DNA of 64,000 nt from CAITWF01 sp038231575 (lineage in GTDB: Bacteria; Verrucomicrobiota; Verrucomicrobiia; Opitutales; Opitutaceae): positions 15,632 to 79,631 of the forward strand of contig JBBRLB010000003.1 of NCBI GenBank assembly GCA_038231575.1, in the 5' to 3' direction. The notes beneath the pieces are model-generated. The model was not told the origin of the DNA and did no database searches. It saw only the letters and a program-made list of their open reading frames with translations. A program made the translations under genes and the position numbers. The stretch's first letter is position 1, and each line of letters begins with the position of its first letter. Below, piece by piece: positions 34,043 to 43,014 of the stretch.

Positions 34043-36630
34043 GGCACGACGTAGATTTCGATGAGCGCGGTGCCGGTGGTGTTACCCACGCCGCTCACGA
34101 TCGCGGTGTAGGCACCCGCCGACAGCGAGACGAGCAGCACGGCGTCCTTGCTGCCGCTCGCCAGTGCGAACGTGCCGGCTTGCGTCGTCGCCGTCACAAT
34201 CTCGGTGGCGTTACTCGCGCTGCTCCAGTTGTCGTTCGACGCGATCGCCGTGCTGCCCGAGTAAAGCGTGAGCTGCGGGTCGGCGAGCACACCGGGGACG
34301 TTGAACGCGCTGAGCGTCGGACCAATCACGCGGAGGAGCAGTTTCACCGTGCCGCCGCCCGAAACGACGAGGCCGGGAATGAGCACGGAATCGCCGGAGC
34401 CGACGAAGGCGCGCGTGGAGGCGTTGACAAGCGTGGCGACGGACGCGGTATCGGCATCGTAGATTTCGAGGAGCGAGAGGCCGCTGCCACCGTTCGCACC
34501 GACGACCGCGGAATACGAGCCCGACGAATTCGTCGCGACGATCACCGCATCCTTGCTGCCGGCGGTCAGCGCAAACGCGCCCGAGGCGGCGATCGTGGTG
34601 GCATCGGCGGAATTCCAGTTGTCGTTGCTCGCGATTGTCGCCGTGCCGCTCACGAGCGAGAGGCTCGGATCGGCGACGGTGCCAGTGATGTTAAATGCCG
34701 CGAGCCCCGGACCGATGGCGCGCAGCACGAGTTTCTTCGAGCCGCTGCCACTCGTGACAAATCCGAGGATCGGCGTGCCCGCGCTGCCACCGATCTGGAC
34801 GCGCGTGGCGAGGTTGATGATGCGCGCAGTGCTCGTTCCGGTGGTGGCGGCGTTGACGGTGAGGACGGCGGCGCTGCTCGTGGTCGCGCCCGCGCTTGTC
34901 GAAATCGTGACGGTGTAGCTGCCGGCGTCGGTGGATTTCACACTCGTGACCGAGTAGGTAGCGCTCGTCGCACCGGAGATCGCCGTGCCGTCTTTTTTCC
35001 ACTGGTAACTTGTCGTGCCGGTCGCACTCGCTACGACCGTGAAGGTCACGTTGCCACCGGCGGTCACGATTTGGCTCGTCGGTTGGGTGGCGATAAGTGG
35101 GACAGTCGCAGCGGCGACGAGCGTGGCGGTCGCGGTGTTGCCAACGCCGGAGACGCCGCCGGTGCCGTTGGTATCGTAGGTCGCGAGCGCGGTGAGCGTG
35201 ACGCGATAATAATTCGCGACGGTCGTCGTGCTGATCGCCGTCGTCGCACCGCCCGCGCTCGTGACGGTTGAGTTGAGCGTGGCGAACGTCGTGTTGTCCG
35301 CGGACGTTTCGACTTTGTAGGTCGCACCTTCGACGGAAGTCCACGACAGCGCGACGGTGCCACTGGTGTTCGTGACGGTCGCCGTGATCGTCGAAGCTTG
35401 GCCGGCGCGCACGTATTCCGTGACACTCTCCGTCACGCTGGTGACGGTGGCCGGCACGCTGCCCATGAATTGGTAGGCGAGGATAAACGGGAAGACGGCG
35501 CTGTTCGACGAGTCGAGCGGGATGAAGTAGGCCCAGGTGCCGCTGGGAAATTCCGGCGTCACGCAGAAGCGCGCGTTGTATTGGTTGAGATCGAAGTCGG
35601 CGCCCGGCGTTTTTCCGAGGTTGCCGAGGTAGTCATAATCTTCGCCAAACGTGCCGAGCGGGTAAGTGGTCGAGACGCTTGGGCCGTATTGCGTCGTGGT
35701 GAGTGTGGTGCTGCGGCCGGTCGAGGCGGTGGACCACGCAGGCAGCGTGGTGCGGCCGGTCGAAGAGAGGCTCGCGGTGCCGTTGGTGCCGTCGCGTTTT
35801 TGAAATCCGCTCACCATCCGGCGCACCCCGCTCTTCGCGTCGAGCGCGGTCGCGTAGCCATAGGGGCCGTAAATCGGGAGGCCGTCGGCGGCCCACGCGA
35901 GGATCGGCGAGTGCGCGGTGACGGCGCTGGTCGCCTCGGCGTAGGTGCCGGCGGTCGTATCGAGCGTGACGTGATCGCCGAGGAGATAGCGCAGCCCGAG
36001 GGGATTGTGGTGCGAGTGATAGTTGCCGGTGTTTTCCTGATGCGCGTTGTTGCGATCCATCGTGTCGGCCTCGCCGGCGACGGCGGTGCGCTGCCAAACG
36101 CGATCGCCGTTGAAGGTGACCTGCCCACTCGTCGCGCTGTAGCTCTGGCCGTCGAGACAGTTGTAGAACGCCATGCCGTTCACCGTCGTCGCGGCGATGG
36201 GAATGCTCTGACCCTGCACATTGGTCTTCGTCGTCGGGATCGACGGCGTGCGCGGGAAACGCGAGAGGCCGTTGCGGTTGCTCGGCCAGTTCGGAAAGCC
36301 AGTGGCCCACGGGCCCATCGTCCAGCTCGGCAGGCCGGAGGTGTAGATATAAACGTAGTCCGTCGAGGAGACGATGCGCTGCACGTCGGTGTAGGTGACT
36401 TTGGTCTGGCCACCGTTGGTCGTGCCGCTCGTCGGCCACGTGAGCGAAGTGGTGTTAGACGTCTTCGCAGCGGCGCTCTGCCAGACCCGCGCGTAACTGC
36501 GCGAGGTCGCAGTGATCCACGAGTTGAGCTGCGGATCGGAGGACTGGGCGCGGCCGAGGGCGGCGGCGAAAAGAAAAATCAAAGCGCAGAGGCGGTGCGT
36601 GGGTTTCAATGGGAAAATTATTTCCGCCAT
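34039..36630 (-). CDS. Secreted YHYH-domain protein, first gene of the YHYH operon
   Basis: An 863-residue protein starting at the ATG at 36630, with a signal peptide (LCALIFLFAAALGRAQ). The YHYH-family region (about 30-410) reads NYHSHHNPLGLRYLLGDH, then HSPILAWAADGLPIYGPYGYAT and CVTPEFPSGTWAYF. A fibronectin-like stretch, one Ig-like domain (about 505-600) and the tandem RA.GP.L C-terminal module (about 605-863) follow. It is closely related to the third YHYH protein but lacks eight of its Ig repeats, so the two are likely paralogues. Its promoter region holds CTTAAC box copy c and is shared with the divergent sensor kinase. Confidence 0.88.
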   Translation of the reverse strand: MAEIIFPLKPTHRLCALIFLFAAALGRAQSSDPQLNSWITATSRSYARVWQSAAAKTSNTTSLTWPTSGTTNGGQTKVTYTDVQRIVSSTDYVYIYTSGLPSWTMGPWATGFPNWPSNRNGLSRFPRTPSIPTTKTNVQGQSIPIAATTVNGMAFYNCLDGQSYSATSGQVTFNGDRVWQRTAVAGEADTMDRNNAHQENTGNYHSHHNPLGLRYLLGDHVTLDTTAGTYAEATSAVTAHSPILAWAADGLPIYGPYGYATALDAKSGVRRMVSGFQKRDGTNGTASLSSTGRTTLPAWSTASTGRSTTLTTTQYGPSVSTTYPLGTFGEDYDYLGNLGKTPGADFDLNQYNARFCVTPEFPSGTWAYFIPLDSSNSAVFPFILAYQFMGSVPATVTSVTESVTEYVRAGQASTITATVTNTSGTVALSWTSVEGATYKVETSADNTTFATLNSTVTSAGGATTAISTTTVANYYRVTLTALATYDTNGTGGVSGVGNTATATLVAAATVPLIATQPTSQIVTAGGNVTFTVVASATGTTSYQWKKDGTAISGATSATYSVTSVKSTDAGSYTVTISTSAGATTSSAAVLTVNAATTGTSTARIINLATRVQIGGSAGTPILGFVTSGSGSKKLVLRAIGPGLAAFNITGTVADPSLSLVSGTATIASNDNWNSADATTIAASGAFALTAGSKDAVIVATNSSGSYSAVVGANGGSGLSLLEIYDADTASVATLVNASTRAFVGSGDSVLIPGLVVSGGGTVKLLLRVIGPTLSAFNVPGVLADPQLTLYSGSTAIASNDNWSSASNATEIVTATTQAGTFALASGSKDAVLLVSLSAGAYTAIVSGVGNTTGTALIEIYVVP

Positions 36631-36644
36631 GATGCACCCGCCCG

Positions 36645-36693
36645 GTTAAGACGGTGTGAGCGCGCCCGCGATTTTTGTTAAGCCGGAGTAAAC
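36645..36693. promoter_or_regulatory. CTTAAC direct-repeat box, copy c
   Basis: GTTAAG at 36645 and 36677, and the degenerate GTAAAC exactly 11 bp further at 36688, reproduce the layout of copies a and b. The box lies between the divergent YHYH operon (start 36630) and the sensor kinase (start 36750). Confidence 0.6.
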
Positions 36694-36749
36694 GTTGCAG
36701 ATTTTTCGCCGCGAGTCCGCTATGGTGAGATTCGTTCCACTGCCGTCGG

Positions 36750-38234
36750 ATGAAAATTTCCTTTCCCCTTTCGCTGAAAATTTCGCTGTGGCTGCTGCTC
36801 AACCTGTTGGTGCTCGGCGCGGTCGGTGGCGGCTTTCTCCTCGGTCACGGCGGCCTCGGCTGGAATGCCCTCATGAGCGGCGCGGCCGGCGATCACGTGC
36901 AGGCAATCGGGGAAACCCTCGTGGGCGAGATCAACGGCACCCGGCCCGCCGAACGCGAGGCCATCCTCGCGCGCGCCGGTCGCGAGTATGGCGCGGAGTT
37001 CTATCTCTTCAGCAACTACGGCCCTCAACTCGCCGGCGCGAAAGTCGAACTGCCCGCCACGGTGCGCGGCCAACTCGTGCCGCCCCGGCCGGAGAATTTT
37101 CCACCCGACGGCCCTCCGGGTGCCGGTGCCTTCGATGGCCCGCCGGGCGGCCGGCGCGGTGCCCCACCCCCGCCCCCCACTGAGCCGCCCGGTCGCGCCG
37201 AAGCCCGCGGTCGCGGACATTTCCTGCTGAACGACCACGGCTATTGGATCGGACTGCGCGTGCCGTTTATGCCGGGCGAATACGAACCCCGCGTGCCCGC
37301 GACGATGTTCATCCATCCGCCCTCGAGCTGGGCACTGTTGCGTTTGCTCGACGTGCAGCCGTGGTTGCTCGCCGGTGTCGGCGTGCTCGGATTTTCCATT
37401 TTGTTCTGGCTGCCGCTGGTGCGCGGCATCACGCGCTCACTCGGTCAGCTCACCGTCGCGACAGGAAAAATCGCCGACGGAGAATTTCAAACGCGCGTGC
37501 CGGCGACGCGCCGTGACGAACTCGGCCAGCTCGGCGAATCCGTCAACCAGATGGCCGGGCGCCTCGACACGCTCGTCAACGGCCAGAAACGCTTCCTCGC
37601 CGATGTCGCGCATGAACTCGGCTCGCCCATCGGCCGCCTGCAGGTCGCGGTCGAAATCCTCGAAACGCGCGCCACCGATCCCGCGCTGCAAGCGCAAGTC
37701 GCCGACGTGCGCGAGGAGGTGCAGCAGATGAGCGCACTGGTGAACGAACTGCTCGCCTTCACCAAGGCCGGCCTGCGCGCCCGCTCCGCCGAACTCGCCG
37801 TCGTCGAACTGTCACCGCTCGTCACGCAGGCAGTCGCGCGCGAGGCGGCGACCGCGCGCGTCACCACGGAAATCCCCGCCGGCCTCGCGGCGCGCGCCGA
37901 CGCGCCGCTACTCGCCCGCGCGATCGGGAATCTCGTGCGCAACGCCGTGCGCTACGCCGGCGACGCCGGCCCGATCCACGTCAGCGCGCGCCGGGAGGAC
38001 TCCCGCGTGTTCATCGCGATCGAAGACCTCGGCCCGGGCGTCCCGCCCGAGGCGCTTGCCCGGCTCGGTGAACCTTTCTACCGGCCCGAGGCCGCGCGCA
38101 CGCGCGAAACCGGCGGCGTCGGCCTGGGCCTCGCGATCGTGCACTCCAGCATCGCCGCGTGTGGCGGCGAAGTGCGCTTTGCGAATCGCACGCCCCGTGG
38201 CTTTCTCGCCGAGGTCGCACTGGCGATCGCCTGA
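36750..38234 (+). CDS. Membrane sensor histidine kinase, likely partner of the OmpR-type regulator
   Basis: A 494-residue kinase starting at the ATG at 36750. Transmembrane segments lie at about 8-32 and 205-225. The periplasmic loop between them has a Pro/Gly-rich stretch (about 110-150). A HAMP domain follows (SLGQLTVATGKIADGEF). The phospho-acceptor is His288 in DVAHELGSPIGRLQ. The ATPase domain has the N box NLVRNAVRY, DLGPGVP and GGVGLGLAIV. The layout resembles CpxA-type kinases. There is no adjacent regulator gene; the nearest OmpR-type regulator is 11 kb away, beyond the YHYH genes. It shares CTTAAC box c with the YHYH operon. Confidence 0.93.
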   Translation: MKISFPLSLKISLWLLLNLLVLGAVGGGFLLGHGGLGWNALMSGAAGDHVQAIGETLVGEINGTRPAEREAILARAGREYGAEFYLFSNYGPQLAGAKVELPATVRGQLVPPRPENFPPDGPPGAGAFDGPPGGRRGAPPPPPTEPPGRAEARGRGHFLLNDHGYWIGLRVPFMPGEYEPRVPATMFIHPPSSWALLRLLDVQPWLLAGVGVLGFSILFWLPLVRGITRSLGQLTVATGKIADGEFQTRVPATRRDELGQLGESVNQMAGRLDTLVNGQKRFLADVAHELGSPIGRLQVAVEILETRATDPALQAQVADVREEVQQMSALVNELLAFTKAGLRARSAELAVVELSPLVTQAVAREAATARVTTEIPAGLAARADAPLLARAIGNLVRNAVRYAGDAGPIHVSARREDSRVFIAIEDLGPGVPPEALARLGEPFYRPEAARTRETGGVGLGLAIVHSSIAACGGEVRFANRTPRGFLAEVALAIA

Positions 38235-38400
38235 GGTGGGCCGGCGCGGGGCACCGGGCCAACCGTTCGCCGCTGACCGCGGGACGCGCATCGGAATTTA
38301 CCCGCGCTTAATAATTTTCCCGGATTTCGAAACACGGGGCTAACACGCGGAGGGTTTACTGGCGGTGTTCAAACCCCCAACCGCCGACTCCCCTCCTCCC

Positions 38401-38532
38401 ATGAACGAATTCCAATGGCTCCTCGTCCTCGGCTTCCCCGCTGAAATTGCCGCCGCCACCGTGATGCCCAACGTCTTCATCGTCGACGAAAACGCCGCGA
38501 ACCAAACCATCAGCCCGCTTTTCGCCGCCTAA
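38401..38532 (+). CDS. Putative 43-residue small protein
   Basis: An ATG at 38401 opens 43 codons (MNEFQWLLVLGFPAEIAAAT...NQTISPLFAA) with a stop at 38530-38532. It follows a short C-rich leader and faces the end of the PEP-CTERM-like relic. No homology is recognised, and it could be a chance frame or a gene remnant. The rest of the gap 38235-38400 shows nothing recognisable. Confidence 0.25.
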   Translation: MNEFQWLLVLGFPAEIAAATVMPNVFIVDENAANQTISPLFAA

Positions 38533-38534
38533 AA

Positions 38535-38714
38535 TTAGACGCGGCTCCGACGACGGCGCAGCGCGGCCTGCAGCGTGACGACGCCAAGCGCACCCGCCCA
38601 AGTGGCCGGGGCCGGAAGCGCGACGATCGTGAGGTGAGTTTCGCGCGCGAGTGGGGAAAGCGCATCAGCGCCCGGCCGCGTAGTCTCCTCAGGGAAATTC
38701 CCCTTCGCCCCTGA
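38535..38714 (-). pseudogene. Orphan PEP-CTERM-like C-terminal tail downstream of lutC
   Basis: After the lutC stop the same frame stays open for 59 codons and ends with VALPAPATWAGALGVVTLQAALRRRR-type sequence: a Pro-rich box, a hydrophobic helix and an Arg cluster. That is the layout of PEP-CTERM sorting signals, with PAP in place of PEP. No start or mature domain is attached, so it looks like the leftover tail of an exported protein. Confidence 0.5.
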
Positions 38715-39332
38715 TCAAATCACGAGGGCAATTTGCTGGCCGGGGCCGTGCACGCCTTCGATCAGGATGCCCTCGACATCGGCGGTCTTCGACGGGCCCG
38801 TGCACCAAATCACGTTGTTGTCCGCGCCGAGCGCCGCGACGGCCTGCGGTAAATCCGAAAAAATCGTCGCCCGCTCGACGACCGCCACATGCACCCACGG
38901 TGTCAGCGCCGCCAGCCGCCGCGAAGTCGTCGCTTCATTGAGAATAATCGTGCCCGTCTCGGCAATCGCCCCCGCCGCCCGCGTGATGCCAAACGCGTAA
39001 TCATCCACCCGCGTGCGATCGTAATCGGTCTCCACCTTGAAATCCGCCCCGAAGTGCGGCGCAAGCTTCGGCCACAGCACCGGATCACAGTAGCCGTGGA
39101 GGAATTTTCCGGCGCGCAGATGCGCGACGAGCGCCGCGATGTCGGTCAGCGCGAGCCCGTTCACCCGCTTCATCCGCTCGGCCAGCAACTCCCCGAGATT
39201 CCGGCCAGCGATGAGGCTCCGCATCACGGAAATCTCGGTCGTGTAGTCGGGCAGTTTCGCCCGCTCGTGCAGCGGCGCAAGGGCACCGCGCACCCGGGAC
39301 AAAATGGCTTCGCGATCGTCGGCGGTCGGCAT
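38715..39332 (-). CDS. lutC: LutC, L-lactate utilisation LUD-domain subunit
   Basis: A 205-residue LUD-domain protein starting at the ATG at 39332. Typical family features are the central ITRAAGAIAETGTIILNE and the ending IWCTGPSKTADVEGILIEGVHGPGQQIALVI. LutC is part of the LutABC complex that oxidises L-lactate to pyruvate. It is the last gene of the lutA-lutB-OPT-lutC operon; only one base separates its ATG from the transporter's stop. Confidence 0.95.
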   Translation of the reverse strand: MPTADDREAILSRVRGALAPLHERAKLPDYTTEISVMRSLIAGRNLGELLAERMKRVNGLALTDIAALVAHLRAGKFLHGYCDPVLWPKLAPHFGADFKVETDYDRTRVDDYAFGITRAAGAIAETGTIILNEATTSRRLAALTPWVHVAVVERATIFSDLPQAVAALGADNNVIWCTGPSKTADVEGILIEGVHGPGQQIALVI

Positions 39333-39333
39333 G

Positions 39334-41619
39334 TCAGGTCTTCTTCGCCGCGAGGAATTTCTCCCGGCCCGCGAGGTAGAGCAGCGTGCACAACACGAGG
39401 AACGGGATCATCGAAAGCAGATCGGAGTTGGGCCCTTCAAAGAGTGGATTGTGGGCCGTCGACCATTTCGTGAGCCGGTCGTCGAACTGATCCATCACGC
39501 CCGCGAGGAACGCAATAATGATGCCCGCGATCGCGCCCCCGGCGATATAGCCGGAGGCCAGGAGCACGCCGGGGCTCTTGTCGCTCTCCTCGGCAAACTG
39601 CTCCGCGGTCATCGCCGCATGCGATGCCCGCTTCCGCGCCGCCCGCTCCACCAGCCAGCGCACGAACCCGCCAATGAAGATCGGCGAGGACGACGACAGG
39701 GGCAGATAAACCCCGACGGCAAACGCCAGCGCCGGCACGAACGACAATTCGAGCGTCACCGCGATCATCACGCCCAGCAGCACGAGCGCCCACGGCAGTT
39801 TCCGATCGAGGATGCCCTTGATGATATACGACATCAGCGTGGCCTTCGGGGCGTTGAATTTTTTCACGGTCGAGCCATCGGGCCGGGTGTCGTGCGTGCC
39901 GTTGATCCCGGGATCGACGAGCCACACGGCGTCGCCCGTGTCGTTGACGAGGTAGCGACCGGCGGGCGCGCCGACCTCGTCGGTTTTCTGCCAGACGAAA
40001 TACGAATTCGCGTCACCGCGCGCCTGCGGCCCGACCAGCGGCTCGCGTTTCGTGAGCGCGTTCACGTCGGTGTGCAATCCTGCCGGCGCGAGGTCCTTGA
40101 TCGGCACATAGACGGTCGCGGCGTTGTTCAGCACGAGGAGAATCGGCCCGAGGCAGACCGCTGAGAGCGCCGAGCCCGCCAGGATCGCCCACTGTTGAAA
40201 CTTCGGTGTCGCGCCGAGGAGATGGCCGGTCTTCAAGTCCTGCGAAGTCGAGCCGCCTTGCGAGGCCGCGATGCACACAATCGCGCCGACCGAGAGGGCC
40301 GTCACGTAATACGTCCCGCCTGTCCAGCCGACCAAGAGGAAGATGAGGCACGTGAACAGCAGCGTCGCCACCGTCATGCCGGAGATCGGATTCGACGACG
40401 AACCGATCTCGCCGGTGAGCCGCGACGACACCGTCACGAACAAAAACCCGAAGGCCAGAATCAGCAGCGCGCCCAGCACGTTCATATGCAGCGAGGGCGC
40501 CAGTGTGATCGCGATGAGCAGCACGACGACGCCGATGCCGACAAACTTCATCGAAAGATCGCGCTCGGTGCGCGGTGTGTCGCCGCCGGTCGCCTCGCCA
40601 CCCGTCGCAAAACCCAAGTCCTTCAAACCACCTTTCAGTCCGTGCCAGATGGTCGGCATCGCCTGGATCAGGCTGATGATGCCGCCCGCCGCGACCGCGC
40701 CCGCGCCGATGTAGAGGATGTAGGCGCTGCGAATCTGGCCCGGCCCCATGTCCGCGATCGGGATGCGGCCGGGGGCCAGCGGACCGGGAATGTTCTCGCC
40801 GAAAAACTTGATCATCGGGATCAGCAGCAGATAGCTCAACACGCCGCCGCCGCACATGATCGCGGCGATGCGCGGGCCGATGATGTAGCCGACGCCGAGC
40901 AGCTCCGGTGAAATCTCGGCACTCACCGAGCCGGCCTTGAAGGGCGCGCCGAACACTTTTTCCGGTGTGTCCTTCCAGCCTTTGAACGCGACATTGAGCG
41001 TCTTGTAGAGCAGCCCGATCCCGAACCCGCCGAAGATCACTTTCGCGCCGGGTGACTTGCCGAAGCCCGCCGCTTCCGCCGCCTGCATTTCCGCCCGCGC
41101 CGAGGGTGAGGCGTGTTTCCTGTCGTCGTCGTTGGCGCCGGCCTTGAGGACCGCCGCGCAGGCGGTGCCTTCGGGATATTTCAACACGCCGTGCTCTTTC
41201 ACGATGAGCGCGCGCCGGAGCGGAATCATCATCAGGATGCCGAGCGCCCCGCCGATCAGCGCCACAATCATCACCGGCACGAGCTCGAGATCGAAGCCGA
41301 GAATCAGAATCGCGGGCATCGTCACGCCAATGCCGAACGCGAGCGACTCGCCCGCTGAGCCCGCAGTCTGGGTGATGTTGTGCTCGAGGATGGTCGCGTC
41401 GCGCACGCCAACTTTCGAAAGCCCGCGAAAGACCGCGAGAGAGATGACGGCGACGGGAATCGACGCACTGACCGTGAGCCCAACCTTGAGCACGAGATAA
41501 AGCGACGACGCGCCGAACACCATGCCGAGAATCGCGCCGGTGATTACCGCGCGCAGCGTGAACTCGCTCATCACCACGGAATCAGGAATGAACGGCTCGA
41601 ATTTTTTCGGGAGATTCAT
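39334..41619 (-). CDS. OPT-family oligopeptide transporter
   Basis: A 761-residue integral membrane protein starting at the ATG at 41619. About 14-16 hydrophobic segments and phrases such as GMVFGASSLYLVLKVGLTVSASIPVAVIS, KYPEGTACAAVLKAG and SSNPISGMTVATLLFTCL match the prokaryotic OPT family. Members take up oligopeptides or metal-siderophore complexes using the proton gradient. It lies inside the lut operon, 3 bp after lutB and 1 bp before lutC, where a lactate permease would be more usual. It may carry a lut substrate or be an unrelated passenger. Confidence 0.93.
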   Translation of the reverse strand: MNLPKKFEPFIPDSVVMSEFTLRAVITGAILGMVFGASSLYLVLKVGLTVSASIPVAVISLAVFRGLSKVGVRDATILEHNITQTAGSAGESLAFGIGVTMPAILILGFDLELVPVMIVALIGGALGILMMIPLRRALIVKEHGVLKYPEGTACAAVLKAGANDDDRKHASPSARAEMQAAEAAGFGKSPGAKVIFGGFGIGLLYKTLNVAFKGWKDTPEKVFGAPFKAGSVSAEISPELLGVGYIIGPRIAAIMCGGGVLSYLLLIPMIKFFGENIPGPLAPGRIPIADMGPGQIRSAYILYIGAGAVAAGGIISLIQAMPTIWHGLKGGLKDLGFATGGEATGGDTPRTERDLSMKFVGIGVVVLLIAITLAPSLHMNVLGALLILAFGFLFVTVSSRLTGEIGSSSNPISGMTVATLLFTCLIFLLVGWTGGTYYVTALSVGAIVCIAASQGGSTSQDLKTGHLLGATPKFQQWAILAGSALSAVCLGPILLVLNNAATVYVPIKDLAPAGLHTDVNALTKREPLVGPQARGDANSYFVWQKTDEVGAPAGRYLVNDTGDAVWLVDPGINGTHDTRPDGSTVKKFNAPKATLMSYIIKGILDRKLPWALVLLGVMIAVTLELSFVPALAFAVGVYLPLSSSSPIFIGGFVRWLVERAARKRASHAAMTAEQFAEESDKSPGVLLASGYIAGGAIAGIIIAFLAGVMDQFDDRLTKWSTAHNPLFEGPNSDLLSMIPFLVLCTLLYLAGREKFLAAKKT

Positions 41620-41622
41620 GAG

Positions 41623-43014
41623 TCAGGAGTTCTTCGGACGATTCTTCAGCCACTTCCTAAATTCACCGCCGCGCCAGTCCGGCAGCGCGCGTTTCTCCGC
41701 CCACGCCTGCAACGCCGGCACGGGAATCATTTTCGTCGGCACGTAATTCAGCAGCTTGCCGCCAACGAGCGACGCTTTCCACGCCAGCGGCTGCGACGCA
41801 AGCAGCGCCCACGCCCCCATCGGCGGTGTGCCGGGCGACGGGATGTTTTCCTCCTTCGCCTTGTTGCGCAATCGCAGCAGCAAATCGGGAATCGGAATAT
41901 TAACCGGGCAGACTTCGTTGCACGCGCCACAGAGCGACGAAGCCTTCGGCAAATCGGCGAGGGTGGAAAATTTATCGCCCGCAAGCAGAGGCGACAGCAC
42001 CGCGCCGACCGGGCCCGGATAAACGCTGCGATACGCGTGGCCGCTCGCCTGCCGATAAACCGGGCACACGTTGAGGCATGCGCCGCAGCGGATGCAGCGC
42101 AGGATGTCGCGACAATCGCTCGCGAGCACTTCCGTGCGACCGTTGTCGACGAAGATGACGTGCATCTCCTCGGGACCATCGGGCTGCGTCGGTGACTTCG
42201 GCCCGTTGATGAACTCGGTGTAGACGGTCACCTCCTGCGCTGTGCCGCTGCGCGCGAGCAGATTCAGGAACAACGCGAGGTCATAGTCGCGCGGCACGAT
42301 CTTCTCGATGCCGATCATCGCAATGTGGCACTTCGTGGCAGCAAGGCAGAAACGCGAGTTGCCCTCGTTCGTCACGAGCACAATCCGACCGCTCTCGGCG
42401 GAGACGAAATTCGCGCCGGTCAGGCCGACGTCCGCCTCGAGATATTTGTGCCGGAGGAAATTTCGCGCCCGTTGCGTGATGGTTTGCGGATCGTCGTTGT
42501 AGTCGCCGAGGCCCTCGCGCTCGAAACTCTTCGCAATCTCGCGGCGGTTTTTGTGAATGATCGGTTTGACGATGTGCGAGGGATGGTCGCCGTCGATCTG
42601 CACGATGAATTCACCGAGGTCCGTCTCGAGCGCCTCGATGCCGTGCTTGCCCAAAAAGTGTGCGAGCTCCGTCTCCTCGCTGACCATGGTCTTCGCCTTG
42701 ACCATTTTCTTCGCGCCGCGCGCCCGCATGATCGCGAGCACCGTTTCGTTGGCGGCTTCGGCGGTGCCGGCCCAGTGCACCTGCACGCCGTTCGCCTTCA
42801 TCTTCGCTTCGACGGCCGGCAGGTAGGTGTCGAGATTCTCGATCACGTGCTGTTTCACCTCGCCGGCGATTTTGCGGAGTTCATCCGGTTCGGCGAACTC
42901 GTCGAAGAGGAGTTTCGTGCGTTTCTCGTGCCCCTTTTTCGAGCCGTCGTAAACCGCCGCGCGGGTGTCCGCCTTCAACTCGGCGGCAAACTGATCAATT
43001 TGCTGAAACTTCAT
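41623..43014 (-). CDS. lutB: LutB, iron-sulfur LUD protein of L-lactate oxidation
   Basis: A 463-residue protein starting at the ATG at 43014, which overlaps the lutA stop as ATGA. The N-terminal LUD domain (about 60-290) includes GANFVSAESGRIVLVTNEGN. The C-terminal half carries two ferredoxin-type clusters, CIRCGACLNVCPVYR and CGACNEVCPVNI. It is the electron-carrying subunit of LutABC, in the cytoplasm. A small deviation is that the second cluster is CGACNEVCP. Its operon position next to lutA is the usual one. Confidence 0.95.
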   Translation of the reverse strand: MKFQQIDQFAAELKADTRAAVYDGSKKGHEKRTKLLFDEFAEPDELRKIAGEVKQHVIENLDTYLPAVEAKMKANGVQVHWAGTAEAANETVLAIMRARGAKKMVKAKTMVSEETELAHFLGKHGIEALETDLGEFIVQIDGDHPSHIVKPIIHKNRREIAKSFEREGLGDYNDDPQTITQRARNFLRHKYLEADVGLTGANFVSAESGRIVLVTNEGNSRFCLAATKCHIAMIGIEKIVPRDYDLALFLNLLARSGTAQEVTVYTEFINGPKSPTQPDGPEEMHVIFVDNGRTEVLASDCRDILRCIRCGACLNVCPVYRQASGHAYRSVYPGPVGAVLSPLLAGDKFSTLADLPKASSLCGACNEVCPVNIPIPDLLLRLRNKAKEENIPSPGTPPMGAWALLASQPLAWKASLVGGKLLNYVPTKMIPVPALQAWAEKRALPDWRGGEFRKWLKNRPKNS

